DNA of 64,000 bases from Macropodus opercularis (lineage: Eukaryota; Chordata; Actinopteri; Anabantiformes; Osphronemidae), in the NCBI GenBank assembly GCA_030770545.1, contig CM061099.1:14577001-14641000 (forward strand), in the 5' to 3' direction. The first letter of the stretch is position 1. Each line of letters opens with the position of its first letter. Under the pieces are notes generated by a model, which searched no databases, was not told the origin of the DNA, and was given only the letters and a program-made list of their open reading frames with translations. Positions 23,599-36,100 of the stretch are shown piece by piece. The translations under genes were made by a program, and so were the position numbers.

Positions 23599-25246
23599 GA
23601 CTGGTTGGCAAGTCGAGCTTGCTGCCAAAGACGTACAAGGGAGTGCAAGGCTCAGTAAGTGTCTTTTGAATAATGCAGAGGTCCCAGAGGGTGGTCCCCC
23701 GCCCCCCCAGCAAAACTAGTAGGCGTAGATCTAGCAGGCTCAACCAGGGGCAGTGGCGGTTATGGCTGAGAGTCGTCTTGGAGGTTTTCCCGTCAAATCG
23801 ACCCTCACGCTCTCTGCATACGACACTAAGGAAGGCGTGGACGCGTACCTGTCCGCCACTCACACCCTGTTTCTTTTCACTAAGACCGTTGTGGTGATGC
23901 ATTTTCATAGGTCCTCTGGGGAGACTGATCTGGGTTCAGGACACGTCCGGTCTGAAACGACGCAAGCTTCAACATGGAGTCCGGTGCTTAGAAGTCTCAG
24001 ATGTCATGTTTTTGGACCCAGTGTGAATAAGAGATGAGACTTAACACATCAGCTTCTGCTGTTTGTGTTATTTTAGCAGATGCACTTCCCGGGAAACAAA
24101 CTAAGACGTGTGACGGCCACAATTGGTGCTGACAATCGTAATCTGAGGATATGTTGTGATATTTTACTATGCTAATCTGCAGTCTTGCCAGGGATAATGG
24201 TCTATCACGACTGGGCGCTAGTAGAGAAAGCATTTCTCTTTTATTTATTTATTTTTTCTTGGCTGCTCTGCAACTGTACATGTTACTGTATATCGTGTAT
24301 TTTCTAAGAGGATTAAGCTGACATCAATCTTACTCAGCTGTGAAGTGGCGCTAACCGATCTAACCAGAACGGCTCCCTCAGAATTGAAATGCTATGATGA
24401 ATATTTGAATTAGAATTGATTTTATAATTTGAGGAGCTCTCTGGTTTCATTGAGGCCAGAGCCCTCAGATATAAATAGATATGGTTATGTAGGACGTGGC
24501 CAAAAAGAGATGTCTTGTCTTGAAGACTTCAAGGGTTTTCATGGTTTCATGCGAAATAACCTTCGCGTTTTTTTTTTTTTTACTTAATTCACAGACACAC
24601 AGAGCAAATGAGGTTGTTAAATGATTTCATTAAAGACAGTAAATGATGGGAAGAGTGATTCTCAAGCTTTCAACTGGTTCGATGAAGCTCTTCTTTGCAT
24701 GGCGATGCTGCACGCTGTGTGCCTGCACTGTCTAGACAAGCATAGGCTCAGCCTTAAAGTGAAACAGGGAGTTGATGTTTTCTAAAGCAACATGTCCTGA
24801 AAGAGAATCTTGTGGATCCTGGCGTACAGCCCTGCTGAATGTTTGAGTCACTGAGAGGCACCAAAAATCCACAAAGCATCAAAAATACACAGACAAGAGG
24901 CTGCGCGGGGAGGAAAAGGAGGGGAAGTGAAGGTCACGTCGAGCGAGGTGCAGATGTAATCCTCCAGCCTGTTGAAGCATCTAACTGTTTGAGGAATCAG
25001 CTGACAGCGCTGATGGCAGCGACGGCGCTGGAACGTGACTGCGGACATAAAGTTTCCAGATTGCATTTATTTGTTATTTTCCCGACGTCTTTTTTTTTTC
25101 TGACAAATCGGCACAGTCGCCCCCGAGGTGGAGATTGAGTAACGGCTTGCCTGACTGCCTCGCTGCTTCGTCACCTGCTCGCCGAACGCGCTGCCGCTCA
25201 CTTTCCCATGAGCCTCTGCTTCGACTCACTCATCCCCCTCCCCTGC

Positions 25247-25279
25247 CCTCCTCCTCCTCCTCCTCCTCCTCCTCCTCCC
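25247..25279. repeat. (CTC)n trinucleotide repeat
   Basis: About ten CTC/CCT units; read as protein it gives serine or glutamate runs that should not be taken as coding. Confidence 0.95.
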
Positions 25280-27222
25280 CGCATCCTGCTCGCCCGGCGA
25301 GAAGATTGATGGCGGCCTGATTCTGGGCAGCCAATTCCGGTCTCTCAAGAAATAATCCACTACATTGACAGATGAGCTGAATGTGACATGACACACACAA
25401 GTTTGGCTCCGCACTCTCCCCACCTGCCAACACAGTGAGCAGAAGTGCTCACTGCCAAGAAGGCTGCCGCACAAACCAGGCCACCCTCTACAACTAATTG
25501 CACTGGTCTCCATCACAAATCAGCGAAAGTGTAACCAATTTACATTGTCAGTGTATTTGGTTGCTTTATTGTTGAAAATGAAGGTGTCCCCTAACGCGCC
25601 GCCTCCTCTATATAATCCAGTATTATCACTAAGTGGGTAGTGTATTTGTTTAGCCCTGTTCAGCTGAAGTTATTACAGTGGCCGTGTCCATAATGTATTA
25701 ATACCCAGAGGGGGGTGTTGAATGTAGCGACGCTTTAGCCGGATGCTTTGTTTTACTGTGACACTGACAGGGCAGTTTAAGAGAGGCTCAGATCTAATAG
25801 AGCAGCATGAATCCTGAACCAGGACCAGCTGTAAAACCAGCTCTTCCAGCCCGTTAGGCTTTGATAACAGTGTCCTGCTGACATTATATTCCACCCTTGT
25901 TTTAGTCCCCAGTGGTGAAACACAGTAGCAGTACAGCCATATGCAGCAATAAGTCACTGTGTGGTTCATCGTTTGACTCGAAATGTGATTCATCTGAAGT
26001 GAGATAATATGAGCGATATTACATGTACACGTAAAAAGCTTTCTGCATTTTAATGGCAGCGCTGCAGTGTTGTCGTCCGTTGATTTATAATGGCTTGTGA
26101 AGTGTAATCAGAGTCGACTGGAAACATTTTAATGAGCATTTTAAAGCATAATTACTTCATTAAGCCCAGATGCACATGTCAGCTGAACTGAGCTGATCAC
26201 CTTAAGATCTCAGAGGTGGGTTTCTGGGTTCGCTTCACAGTCGCTTTCGCCGTTTGTTGGTGGAGGACGATGGGAACAAGTGCAAATCTGCTGCTGAGAG
26301 GATGGCTGCCTCAGAAGACTGGTGATGAGAAATGAGTTTTACCGGCTCAAAACGCTAACGCTAGCTCTCAGACGACTCATTAGAAGACCTCACCTTTAGC
26401 AGAAGGAGCGCAGAAGAAGAACACATGCTCTTTTTACACAAACATCTTCAAAGAGGTAATCTCGCGGCTCCGCTTCTTCTGTGGAGGTGTTTAAGTTTTA
26501 CGGCGTGAACTTCAAATCTATCCACAGCAGCAGCTTTCCACACGCGTTCTGTGTCTTGGTTTTGCTATTAAATCAGCCTTATTTACATCCCCAATAAACC
26601 GTGGGGACTAATTAGTTGCTAGAATTGATGGTGAGAGCAAATTAAATTAAATTGCAGACACTTGAATGGATGACACCTCATATTTTTGTCAGCGGATGAA
26701 AAGGAAATGTTACATCTGCGTGGCCAAATTTACTTGAGTCGAAAAACAGAATGTACACGTTTAGACACATCCACATTACTGCCCAAGGTTTTTATGCGAC
26801 CGTGTTTTTATCCACAATGGTTTGCTTGATTAAACATTCACTAGTGTGCGAGTGTGTGTGTGGTAAACCCTCCTCTTTTAATAAACTATAAGATGATGAA
26901 AATCATAGATTATAGTGTTTATGACATATATTTAATTGGAAGCGTTCATTTTCTGAACATGACGCGTCCAAATCCTGCCTTTTTGTTACCGTACAACCTC
27001 GAATTCTATAATCTACTTTCATATGGGATTATAATTGCTTTGAAAACCGTGGGCTTAGGTGGAGAGCTCATGAGCTCTGCGTGATCCCCCCTCTGTGCCG
27101 TGCAGCGTGCCCTTCGAGGTAATGAAAGCTACCTTTTTTAAAATATTAGGCAATAACTGTCCGATCACTCGTGCCCTGAGCAGCATTGTTTCTGCGGTTA
27201 GCCTCGTCTCCCAGCCCTCCAC

Positions 27223-27245
27223 CACACACACACACACACACACAC
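27223..27245. repeat. (CA)n microsatellite
   Basis: About eleven CA units. Confidence 0.95.
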
Positions 27246-30200
27246 GTACCTCCCTCGCTCCATCTCCTTGTCTCTATTGGCCCCGCAGACGATTTGTCAT
27301 GGATCAGATGAGACAATTTGTCATGGATTAGTGCACTTAAATGTCTGTGTGATAGTGGAAGCAGTCACTGGAAAAGCTTAGGAATCCTATTACACTGCGT
27401 TTTATGGCCGGCAAGAGGGGAGGGAGGAGTGGAGGTTGAATTGGCAGTTTCTGTAGCCCGTGTACCATTTCTTGACTTTTTTTCCTTCACACATAATCAG
27501 ATATTCACTTAGGGGTGAGCTCCATTGATGCGTCTGCACAGAAAGCAGACCCAAAGTTATAAACTCACCCTCCATCCACCACTCGCTACATATATTGCCA
27601 TTTAAGTGACTTGCGATTCATTTCGCTAATCTCTGCCATTTTAGTGATCGCTGTAGCGTCCGGCCACTCTCCTATTCTCTCACATAAGCGGCGTACAGCG
27701 TTAACAGTGACACATGTGCCAGTTCAACCTCACCAGGAAGCCTGTAAATGTCTAAAAGTCTAACCCTCAGTGTGTTTGATGAAGCTAGAGTCAGTTACTT
27801 AGCTGTGACACCTGAAAACGTAGAAGTTAGGGAACAAAAATACAAGTAGGTGATTTTGCTTATTGGTTGCTGTGACAGTGGAGACGGTTACACAAAAGAA
27901 CACAACAGAGACCTTCCTGTCTAGTCCCTACCATACATTTTCATTGTTGTCTGTATTTCCAGTGCCACTTGTCGCAATGAGTCACTTTCTAAATGAAATT
28001 CAATGGTTTTGTTACTGCTTCACATTCTGTCTTTAAAAATCGCTTCTGATTCACCTGTATTGATTCAATAACCTTCTTCCTCATCGCGGGTAAATGTATC
28101 TCCTTGAGTAGATGGTGTCAGGTGAGATCCTTTTCTCTTTTTCTAATTGTGTGAGACAGGCACAGATGGGTCATCCTCCCAATTTTCAATAAATTGAAGA
28201 GTATCCGAACAGACAAACCCGTCACGCGGCGCAAAGTGTGTTCAAACAGCTCGTCTGTCTAGCGCTTCCTTCAGATACGCGCGTCACGGTCGGCCTATTT
28301 TAAGCAGTCGTCAGCGTGACTGATCTCAATGCTGAACATCTATTTCACTCACCCTGAACAGAGCAGCAGAAGGCTACTACATGATATACCATTAGCAGGT
28401 CACGTCATATCCTTTCGCGGCTTCTCTATCACCTCTAAAACCCCTCAAGCCCTTTAGCGCCGTCTCACTGAAGTAAAATAGCTTGCTTATGTTAATGGAG
28501 CAACGAGACTCGCTGCCAGATAATTGTGATGCAGCGGAGCAGCCTCGTGGCATCATTTAAAACCACTGCAGGGGACAAATGTTACTCATCAAGTCTCTGG
28601 TTTGCAGAGGACTCACTTTGCCACAGCGGCTCGTTTACCCAGTGGCAGTCAAATTGGCTTGTCCTTAGCGTGCTACTAATTTACTTCCTAAATTGTTCCG
28701 TTGTCTCCTTATTTTATTTTTTAAATCACAAATTGCCAGTTTGTGATATTACACCAACCTTGTTGTAACCTTGTTTTTTTTCAGTTTTTAGTGTTTGTAA
28801 AACATAAATTATGTTTCGTTAACAATTCAGAACACACATGAAACAGAATCCAAGGCAAACCTGCACGTCTGTTGTCTGTCAGATGGCTGCTTCTTCTCCC
28901 TGGGAGCCAGGAGCAAATTAATATTTTACTCATGCTTCCCACGTCTCTGTCTTCACTGCTGACATGTCCAAATAGACACATATAGAATCACCCATTCTCA
29001 GTTTCACTGTTTGCCTCCGGTCTGAACTGATCAACTCCCTGTTCGCTGGTATTTTAGCCTTTAAAACATTTATTAAAAGTTAAAAGTCTATATTTCTACA
29101 TTAAAGCAGCTATAATAAATATTTTATCATGCACTGTGGATCACATGTCTACATCTACATGAAGAGGAGGCTCAAAGTGATAAATACACAAAAACTCACT
29201 AAGTTGTTTTTTCAACATCTTCCTACTGTCAAAATGGACCATTTTGGTGAAGGACTGAAACAAAAACACCCCAAAACGTGTGAATGTGTCTTTTCTTGCA
29301 CTTTCTTCCTTTTGTCCTGTCAGAATTGTTTTCACACATCTAATAACATGAAATTTCACGTGACATGCACAGACGCACCCAAGGTGACTCGCTCTCTCAG
29401 TCCGGCCCAGTGAACCATTCATTTGAGCCCTGACAGGGGACAGAAATGGATTATGGGTTTTGAAATTATGGAAACAGAGATCTTTTCGCTTGAATATGTC
29501 CCACTTGTCAAATGTTTGATTGAAAGTCTGTCTAAATGTTCCACCCGGGGTGCTCCGTCAGCATTAGCTGAGGTCTATTTGTCTTGTCTGATGTGTCTGA
29601 ACTCATCTATGCAGCTGCTGTGCCAAGGCAGCACCGTATTGTCTTATCACAGCTTTATGTGACAGCAGATGGTCTAATAATGAAAGTTAGGTTGAGATGT
29701 CACCGTTAACTGTTATCACGGCTCTACAGAATCTGACACATTAGACGGGCACCGGCAGATGCCTGCATAAATAGACAGAGCGTCTTATTTTCATCTACAG
29801 CGGCTACAGCGCTGTGGTCTTCATGTTACTGGGTGTTTTGTGCTGAACGTGACAGTCACTGGTACAGTACGTAGCGGCACACTGCTGAAAATGTTGAAGG
29901 ACAATTAGTACCCACGGGTGCTACCATGTATCTTCATTTGCAGCAGTAGCGCCAGCACGTGTCAGGTTCACCGAACATGGCCCAGTGCCCTTATACCTTC
30001 CCGCTCAGCGTCTGTTGGCCGGGAAAGTGAGAGAATGAAGGATGAGGTGACACCTGCATGTGTCTGTCCGTAGCCTAATGACCCAGAGGAGCTTTCCCTC
30101 GCGCACCTCCTCCCCCCTCGCGTCTACACTCTTTGTCTCTGTCTGTATTAGTACAGCTCATCTGCCTTAGCACCAGCCCCAGTCCTGTTTTCTACCTGCT

Positions 30201-31990
30201 AACTCTTCCGTGTGTCACTTTCCTGCTAACCAATACATGTTAACTTCATTTGTCTGGGGAAACTGAGCAGGGACGTCAGCGTGTACCGTATTCACAAGGA
30301 AATATTATTTAAATCCCCTGCAGCCAGGCAGGCTATGAAGGATCCTCATCTCACATCCCAGAGGATTTACCAGTATGAGCTACCGAGTTTTGCCAACAAA
30401 AAGACCTTTTGACCCGCTTTTGTAAGTCTTTGTGAGTTTAGCATTATTGCCTGCGCTAAAGAAATCGCTCAACCCCTTCCCAGAGGCGTCATCTAAAATA
30501 CAGTATGAGGATGGCGCGTACAAAATAAGAACGTTGTTGGAGCCGAGCTGATAGGAATGAATACCTTTCCACACGCCGGCTTTGATCACAACATCTTTTT
30601 CCCATCCTAGTGGATTTGAGTCATCTCTGAGGCATAAACTGCAAGGCACACATGCGTGCTAAAAAAAGGCTGCTGGAACTGCACCGACGCATAACTGGAT
30701 CCCTCACCTCGTCTTTTATGGTGCTGTGTTTGTTTTGTCCTTGTGGAGCCAAATCTGCATCAAAGGACCATGAGCTTACTGTACATGTGCGTTCTTTCAT
30801 GAAATACGTTCATTTATTACAGCCGAGCCTTCAGACACTCGGGCTAAGTCAGGGTGCAGATCGTTCCATGCTTCCTGTCTACCAAGAGCGATTTAAAACA
30901 CGCTTTCTAATTAAAAGGCAGATTACAAAGTGCATGTAGCAAAGTGTGTCATCACCCAGTTTCACTGAAGATAGTTTCAAACCCTGAGTTGTGGCTTATG
31001 GTCAGCATTTAACATGCTCGCACGTTGGCTTCTGCCTCCAGCTGCGCCATACCCTAGAAAAGCAGAAGTAGGAAAATCAATCTACTGAACGTTGATGTTT
31101 CTTTGCCAGACGCCGTCTAATATTTCATACGATTCGTGCGGTAACTAAAATTTCCATAGACAAGCTCGGAGCTGGTGTATTTCTTTGACGTCTTACATCA
31201 GATCTGCATTTTCACCCCACTGATAGCCTCTGTACCAGTTATCAGTGTGACTCGCTTTACGCGTGTAATGAAAAGTCTTCCCAGAGCTGAGCCACTGTGC
31301 TCTGCTCTCGTCAGGATCAAGGGCTTTAGTTTTTCTCTCAGCAGACGCAAAAAAAAAAGAAAAGCACAGTAAAAGCGTGATGTTCCGCTGAAGAGAGACG
31401 AAAAAACCTCTGGCTTACTTACTGTATATTAGCTTGCACCTCATCCCCTGTTTAGCTCAGCATGCATAGCGCTCCGTTCGCATCTCGACATGAGTCCCCC
31501 CGTCTTTTCTTAGTTGCAATCAAAGTGGAAGTCTTTGATTTCCCTGTGAAGTAAAGTACATAAATGCTTTGAGACACAATAGAGCGAACAGCACCTCTGA
31601 CTGTCTCACATGCTGCACTTTCTTCTCTTTTTTTCACCGAACGTACGTCAGGCAGGCGGAGAGGTGGCAGAAAACGATTACGCTGCCTGTGTCTCCGCGT
31701 ATTGTTCATTCACTATCCTATTATTTCACACGTCCGCGGCCTTATCTGCTTATTTATAGCCGATAGTAGGATGAATATGCTCACCTCCTGTTAGCCTGAT
31801 ATTAATTTCTTATCCGCGACAGAATCTCACCTTAACGTGACATATGGCTTCAGCAGGACCCGTTTCATCACAGCCTGTTGGTGTGTGGAGGAGCTTGAGG
31901 CTGGCTCTCTGATCTCTATGCTGCTGTGGTGAAACTATTGCATTTCTGGGCGATTTGCATAAGAGGCCAGACATGCAGACAGTGTCACCG

Positions 31991-32023
31991 TTTTTTTTTT
32001 TGTGTGTGTGTGTTTTTTTTTTC
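31991..32023. repeat. Poly-T / (TG)n compound tract
   Basis: A T run, a short TG run and a second T run in succession. Confidence 0.9.
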
Positions 32024-32953
32024 TTAGTTCTTCAGCAAATGAGGAATGTCACCCACAGCCTGAGCTGGGGCTAAGCTTGAGGGGGTACATATTCACAGAA
32101 ATATGACTGCGTGTTTGTAATTGGCTCCTGAACCAGAGGACGAGGAACAGACCATAAGGAGGGCGCCAGTAAAAAAAAAACACTTAAAATGAGGCTTGAC
32201 TTAAGCTTGATTGTCTTGATTTGGGCAATATGTGTCTCTGACAAGCTGCCCTGAGCTCTGGCACTGTGACACCCAACTTTCAAGCATTTATAGAGTCGCG
32301 TGAGTGCTTGTAGCTGTTACATTGTGACTTGGGTTGAGATGTGCAAATAGGAGAGGTGTCATTTGCACTCAAGCATCTACTAAGGTGCAATAGTCACGTC
32401 TTCGTCACACATGTGTCAGAGAGCTTTCAGTCCCACGACATACACTCAGACGTTCTTTTGTTGACTTTTCCCACGGCAGAATAAAAGGGTTATTTTGAGT
32501 AATGCCTCACAGTCTTATTTTCGACTTGTTTTTATTTTCTTAAATGTTGCTTGATTTTCATCTCTTACGGAGAAACTGAGTGTGTTTTCGGGTCAAACCT
32601 CTGCAGATGCACACAATTTTAAGTATGAACAAAAAATAGCAATTGTTAGTTTAAATGTTTACAAGACTGTAAAAATCTAAACTAATGCCCATGACTGTCA
32701 TCTGCCGGTGGCACCATCTGTCTTTAAAGAGTCCTCGTCACTTTTTGTCTAGATCTGCTTGTTTAGCTGATCCGTTTCTTTGCGTCTTTCATGTGTTTTT
32801 GCTTTGCAGTTGATGAAATTAAATGTTTTCAATGTCCAAAGGCTGCTCAGTTTACTAAAGAATTTGAGCATTTTCAAAATGAACACGTGGAGAAAGACAC
32901 TATAAATAATAAAATAAAGGCCAGTTGTCCTTTCGTCATCTGACCTGGTTATA

Positions 32954-33172
32954 CCTCATGAGGGTCATGAGGTGCTGGAGACCATCCCAGCTGTCATTGG
33001 GTGAGAAGCCGAATATAACCTGGACAGGTCGACAGTCAATCACAGGGCCACACATGGAGACAGACAACCAATTAACCTGACTGCATGTCTTAGCAGTGTA
33101 GGAGTAGGTTGGTGTACCTGGAGAGAAGCCACTCAGACAAGGGGAGAACATGCAAACACCACACAGAAGGCT
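32954..33172 (+). repeat. Fish interspersed repeat (probable LINE-2 3' tail), better preserved copy
   Basis: The sequence reads GTGCTGGAGACCATCCCAGC, then GTCATTGGGTGAGAAGC, CCTGGACAGGTCGACAGTC, CACAGGGCCACACATGGAG, AATTAACCTGACTGCATGTC, and GGGGAGAACATGCAAACACC followed by ACACAGAAGGCTG. This is the diagnostic order of a very common teleost repeat, in + orientation. The middle is shortened relative to the consensus. It lies inside the TAFA1 intron and has no coding capacity. Confidence 0.75.
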
Positions 33173-36100
33173 GCAAACTCCTTTATTGGAGCAAATATTG
33201 TATAAAATGTAAGGAATCCTAACCCAAATCACAATATGTAGGCACACGTCACGCCAACCTTCACAGAAGGGCTTGTTGCAATATTAGGACCCGTCCTGTC
33301 CGCATGGAAATCAACCGTTCGTGTGGAAAAGTTTGAACTCCCACCTGGGTTTAACTTGAGCACCACTTCAGAGCTGGATCAATGAGGGGAGATTTTCTGG
33401 AGCCTGGAAAAGATGAAAGCACTGCAGTTGCGCCTAACAGATGTCATCCAACACCACTGCTGGAGAGGAGGAGACCTCTTTCACGCTCTCTAGCTGGAGG
33501 TGTGGCGGGCTAATGGTGGCAGTGCTGCTCGCATCAGAGGGTGAATATGAGCACCTTGTAAGTTCTCAGAGGCTCTCGTGAACACGCCGTTTCATCCTGT
33601 GGCGCGTGGGATGACGAGCGGGCGCAGCTCGCGTAAGCCCCCCCTCCAGGAGTCACGGCTGTCTCTGCGAGGGCAGTCGTGGCAGTTGTCTTGCACATGG
33701 GAGCACAGCAGAGAGGAAAAAAAAAGCAGCCTCATGTTCTATTTCATGAGCAAAAAGGGGATTAAAGTAAGACTTAAAGCAGAATAGTGGCTTTTAGTTC
33801 TGTACATATGGAGGAAACAAATCCCAGGTATCACTGATAGTAGAGGTAAATGTTCAGCAGCCATAAGGCTGCTAATCGTCCTAATCTCTTAATGCTAGTC
33901 TTGCACAATTCCTTTGCCTATGGCCCGTGGTTGACTACAGCACCGTAACTTTGCTACGTTCTGTGTGGATGTTTGGATTTTGTTCAGGCCTTGCTGCCAG
34001 CTGGAGAAGACAGTAATGTGTTTGAACAGTGATAAAACTTGGCCGATCAATCTTGCGCCCCCCCCCCGTCCAACGACTCGCCATCGATCGCCATCGATCA
34101 TCGTTTACTTGTTACATCTCATTCCCAGCAAGATGCTAGTTGCAGTTTCATAACATTTGTGTGTGTGTGTGATTACAAGAAGCGGGTTGTAGGCAAAAAG
34201 AAACACGATGGGATGCGCCAGTGTGAGCCAGCCAACCGGCTTGCTGTGATGCTGTTGCTGTGGCCCGGCCAGACAGATGGCGCGCGTTTGATCGGGGAGA
34301 TGCTGTGAGGGGTGGGCCAGGAGCTGCTTAGAGACGCTGCTATTGGGTCTGCATGAGCAGGCCAGACTCCCAGCCAGCCAGGCACCCGGAACTTTAACCT
34401 TTTTAAAAGCTTGCCCTCATCTCCCCCACTGCTCCGCTGATGTGTTGGCCGATGTGCCGCACGGCCTCAGAAGTGTCTCGGAGCTCGCAGAGCATATCGC
34501 CATCAGTGCCTGTTCGCACTATACGGCTGATGCTAGTGACATTCAACCTGTTACCTCCCCTGAGAAACTAGATCAACACTGAATTTGTGTCCCGTATTTG
34601 GAGACAAATCCAACATTTAGGGCTGCGTGTGTGTTCCAGCCAGAGACAGGTGCGGGGGAGAACATTAATCATCTCATTACGATGGCACCTGTCAAGATGT
34701 GGCATGTTAGGCGGCAGGTGAGCGGTCAGATATGATGGGAGGCCGGAAACACAGGCAACCAGAAGGATCTCAGGGTCAGATTGAATCGTGGAGCCATGGA
34801 AGAAGGTGGCTTCAATTACGTTTACGTCACATGGACGGTGTGCACGTGGAGAAGAGACGGCCCCAGGATGACATAAACACTAGTCTGATGCGCTGTGGTG
34901 ACAGTTTGTGGTTCTCCAACTCCTCCTGGACATATTCCCATTACATTTTGTCCAAAGACAAGTCCTACACACATGATTGGTTTCCCAAACTGTATTGTTG
35001 TGCCAAGGGTAGCTTTGTATTTCTAGTTTGTTGTGCAATTTCTTGGTAACTCTTGGAGAGTCTTTCATAAATTGCAGTTATTATTGACATCTGTTACCAA
35101 AGAAATAATTGTAGAATGGTGGACAAATCCAGTTTTCTACCATGTATTGCACTTATTCGTGTTATTTACTGCATGAGCATCGTTGCTGTGATAATCAGGA
35201 AATCTTCACATCCGAACGCACTGTAGTCTTTTAGAGCAGTTAGCAGCCAGTAGGGTCTTATTGATAATAACACTGAGACAACATGATATGAGAAAAGACC
35301 TGAATTTATAATAATGCAATCCACTGCTGCAAATAACGTAATGTGACTCACAGGCTCATATAACCTCTTATGCTTTCACCTATAACCTATTGCGGGATTT
35401 TATGATGATAAGGATTTAAAAGGAGCTCGTTTCCAGAGCTGCAGTACCGCTTACACAGATGGCGTTCGGTGGCTTTTACATGTGCTAGATTTTAATGAGA
35501 ATGTCAAAAGAGTTTATCAACAAATAACATGGCATGTTACAGTAGTCGGTGTTGATCATGCCTACACAAATATTTGATTTCAAATGATATTTGACGTCTT
35601 AAATGCTTCATTTTGCTGTAGAACTTTCTCGCTGTTTCTGATCACGGGCTGAAGACATTTCCAGGATCACATTCAGCCCTTATCTCGTCGCACTTGCAAA
35701 TCCATTTTTAAAAGGTTAGACCTTAATGGCAAGAAACCCCCCCTTTTCCCCTCCTCCTCTTTCTCCCGCTTCTCAGATGTGAGATTGCACGTTTCACCCT
35801 GAGCGACAGACGGAGACTAATCCGTGGTCTATGGGAGATATTTGGGCCTACGCTGGTTGTGCGGCTGACAGCTCCTCAGGGCCAAGGTTTTTGGTATCGG
35901 GCATTTAACAGGCCACTGTAAAAATTCAGCAACAGAGCACTAAGCCACACACGCACACAAGACACTTGCTTTTGCACCTTGTACGTGTCGACAGCAAAAA
36001 GAAACAACACCACTGTGAACCACACACAGACCCAGAAACAGATGTTGCAGTGTGGTTTTGAGTGTAGCCAACGTTAAATAGCAGGATAAACATTGGGCCT

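Larger units (their letters stand above)
22596..32953 (+). other. tafa1: TAFA1 second intron, proximal part; no exon found
   Basis: I looked for the conserved TAFA cysteine-rich exons (the TCEV...HRCCNKN and GTTR...PSCVDA segments) and saw none. The stretch holds a TG microsatellite (23279), a poly-T tract (23581), a CTC repeat (25247), a CA repeat (27223) and a 13-bp direct repeat (27294 and 27317). Otherwise it is unremarkable AT-leaning intronic sequence. Confidence 0.6.

Noticed and set aside
25135..25320. Serine-rich or glutamate-rich ORFs on the two strands
   Set aside because: They are translations of the CTC trinucleotide repeat.
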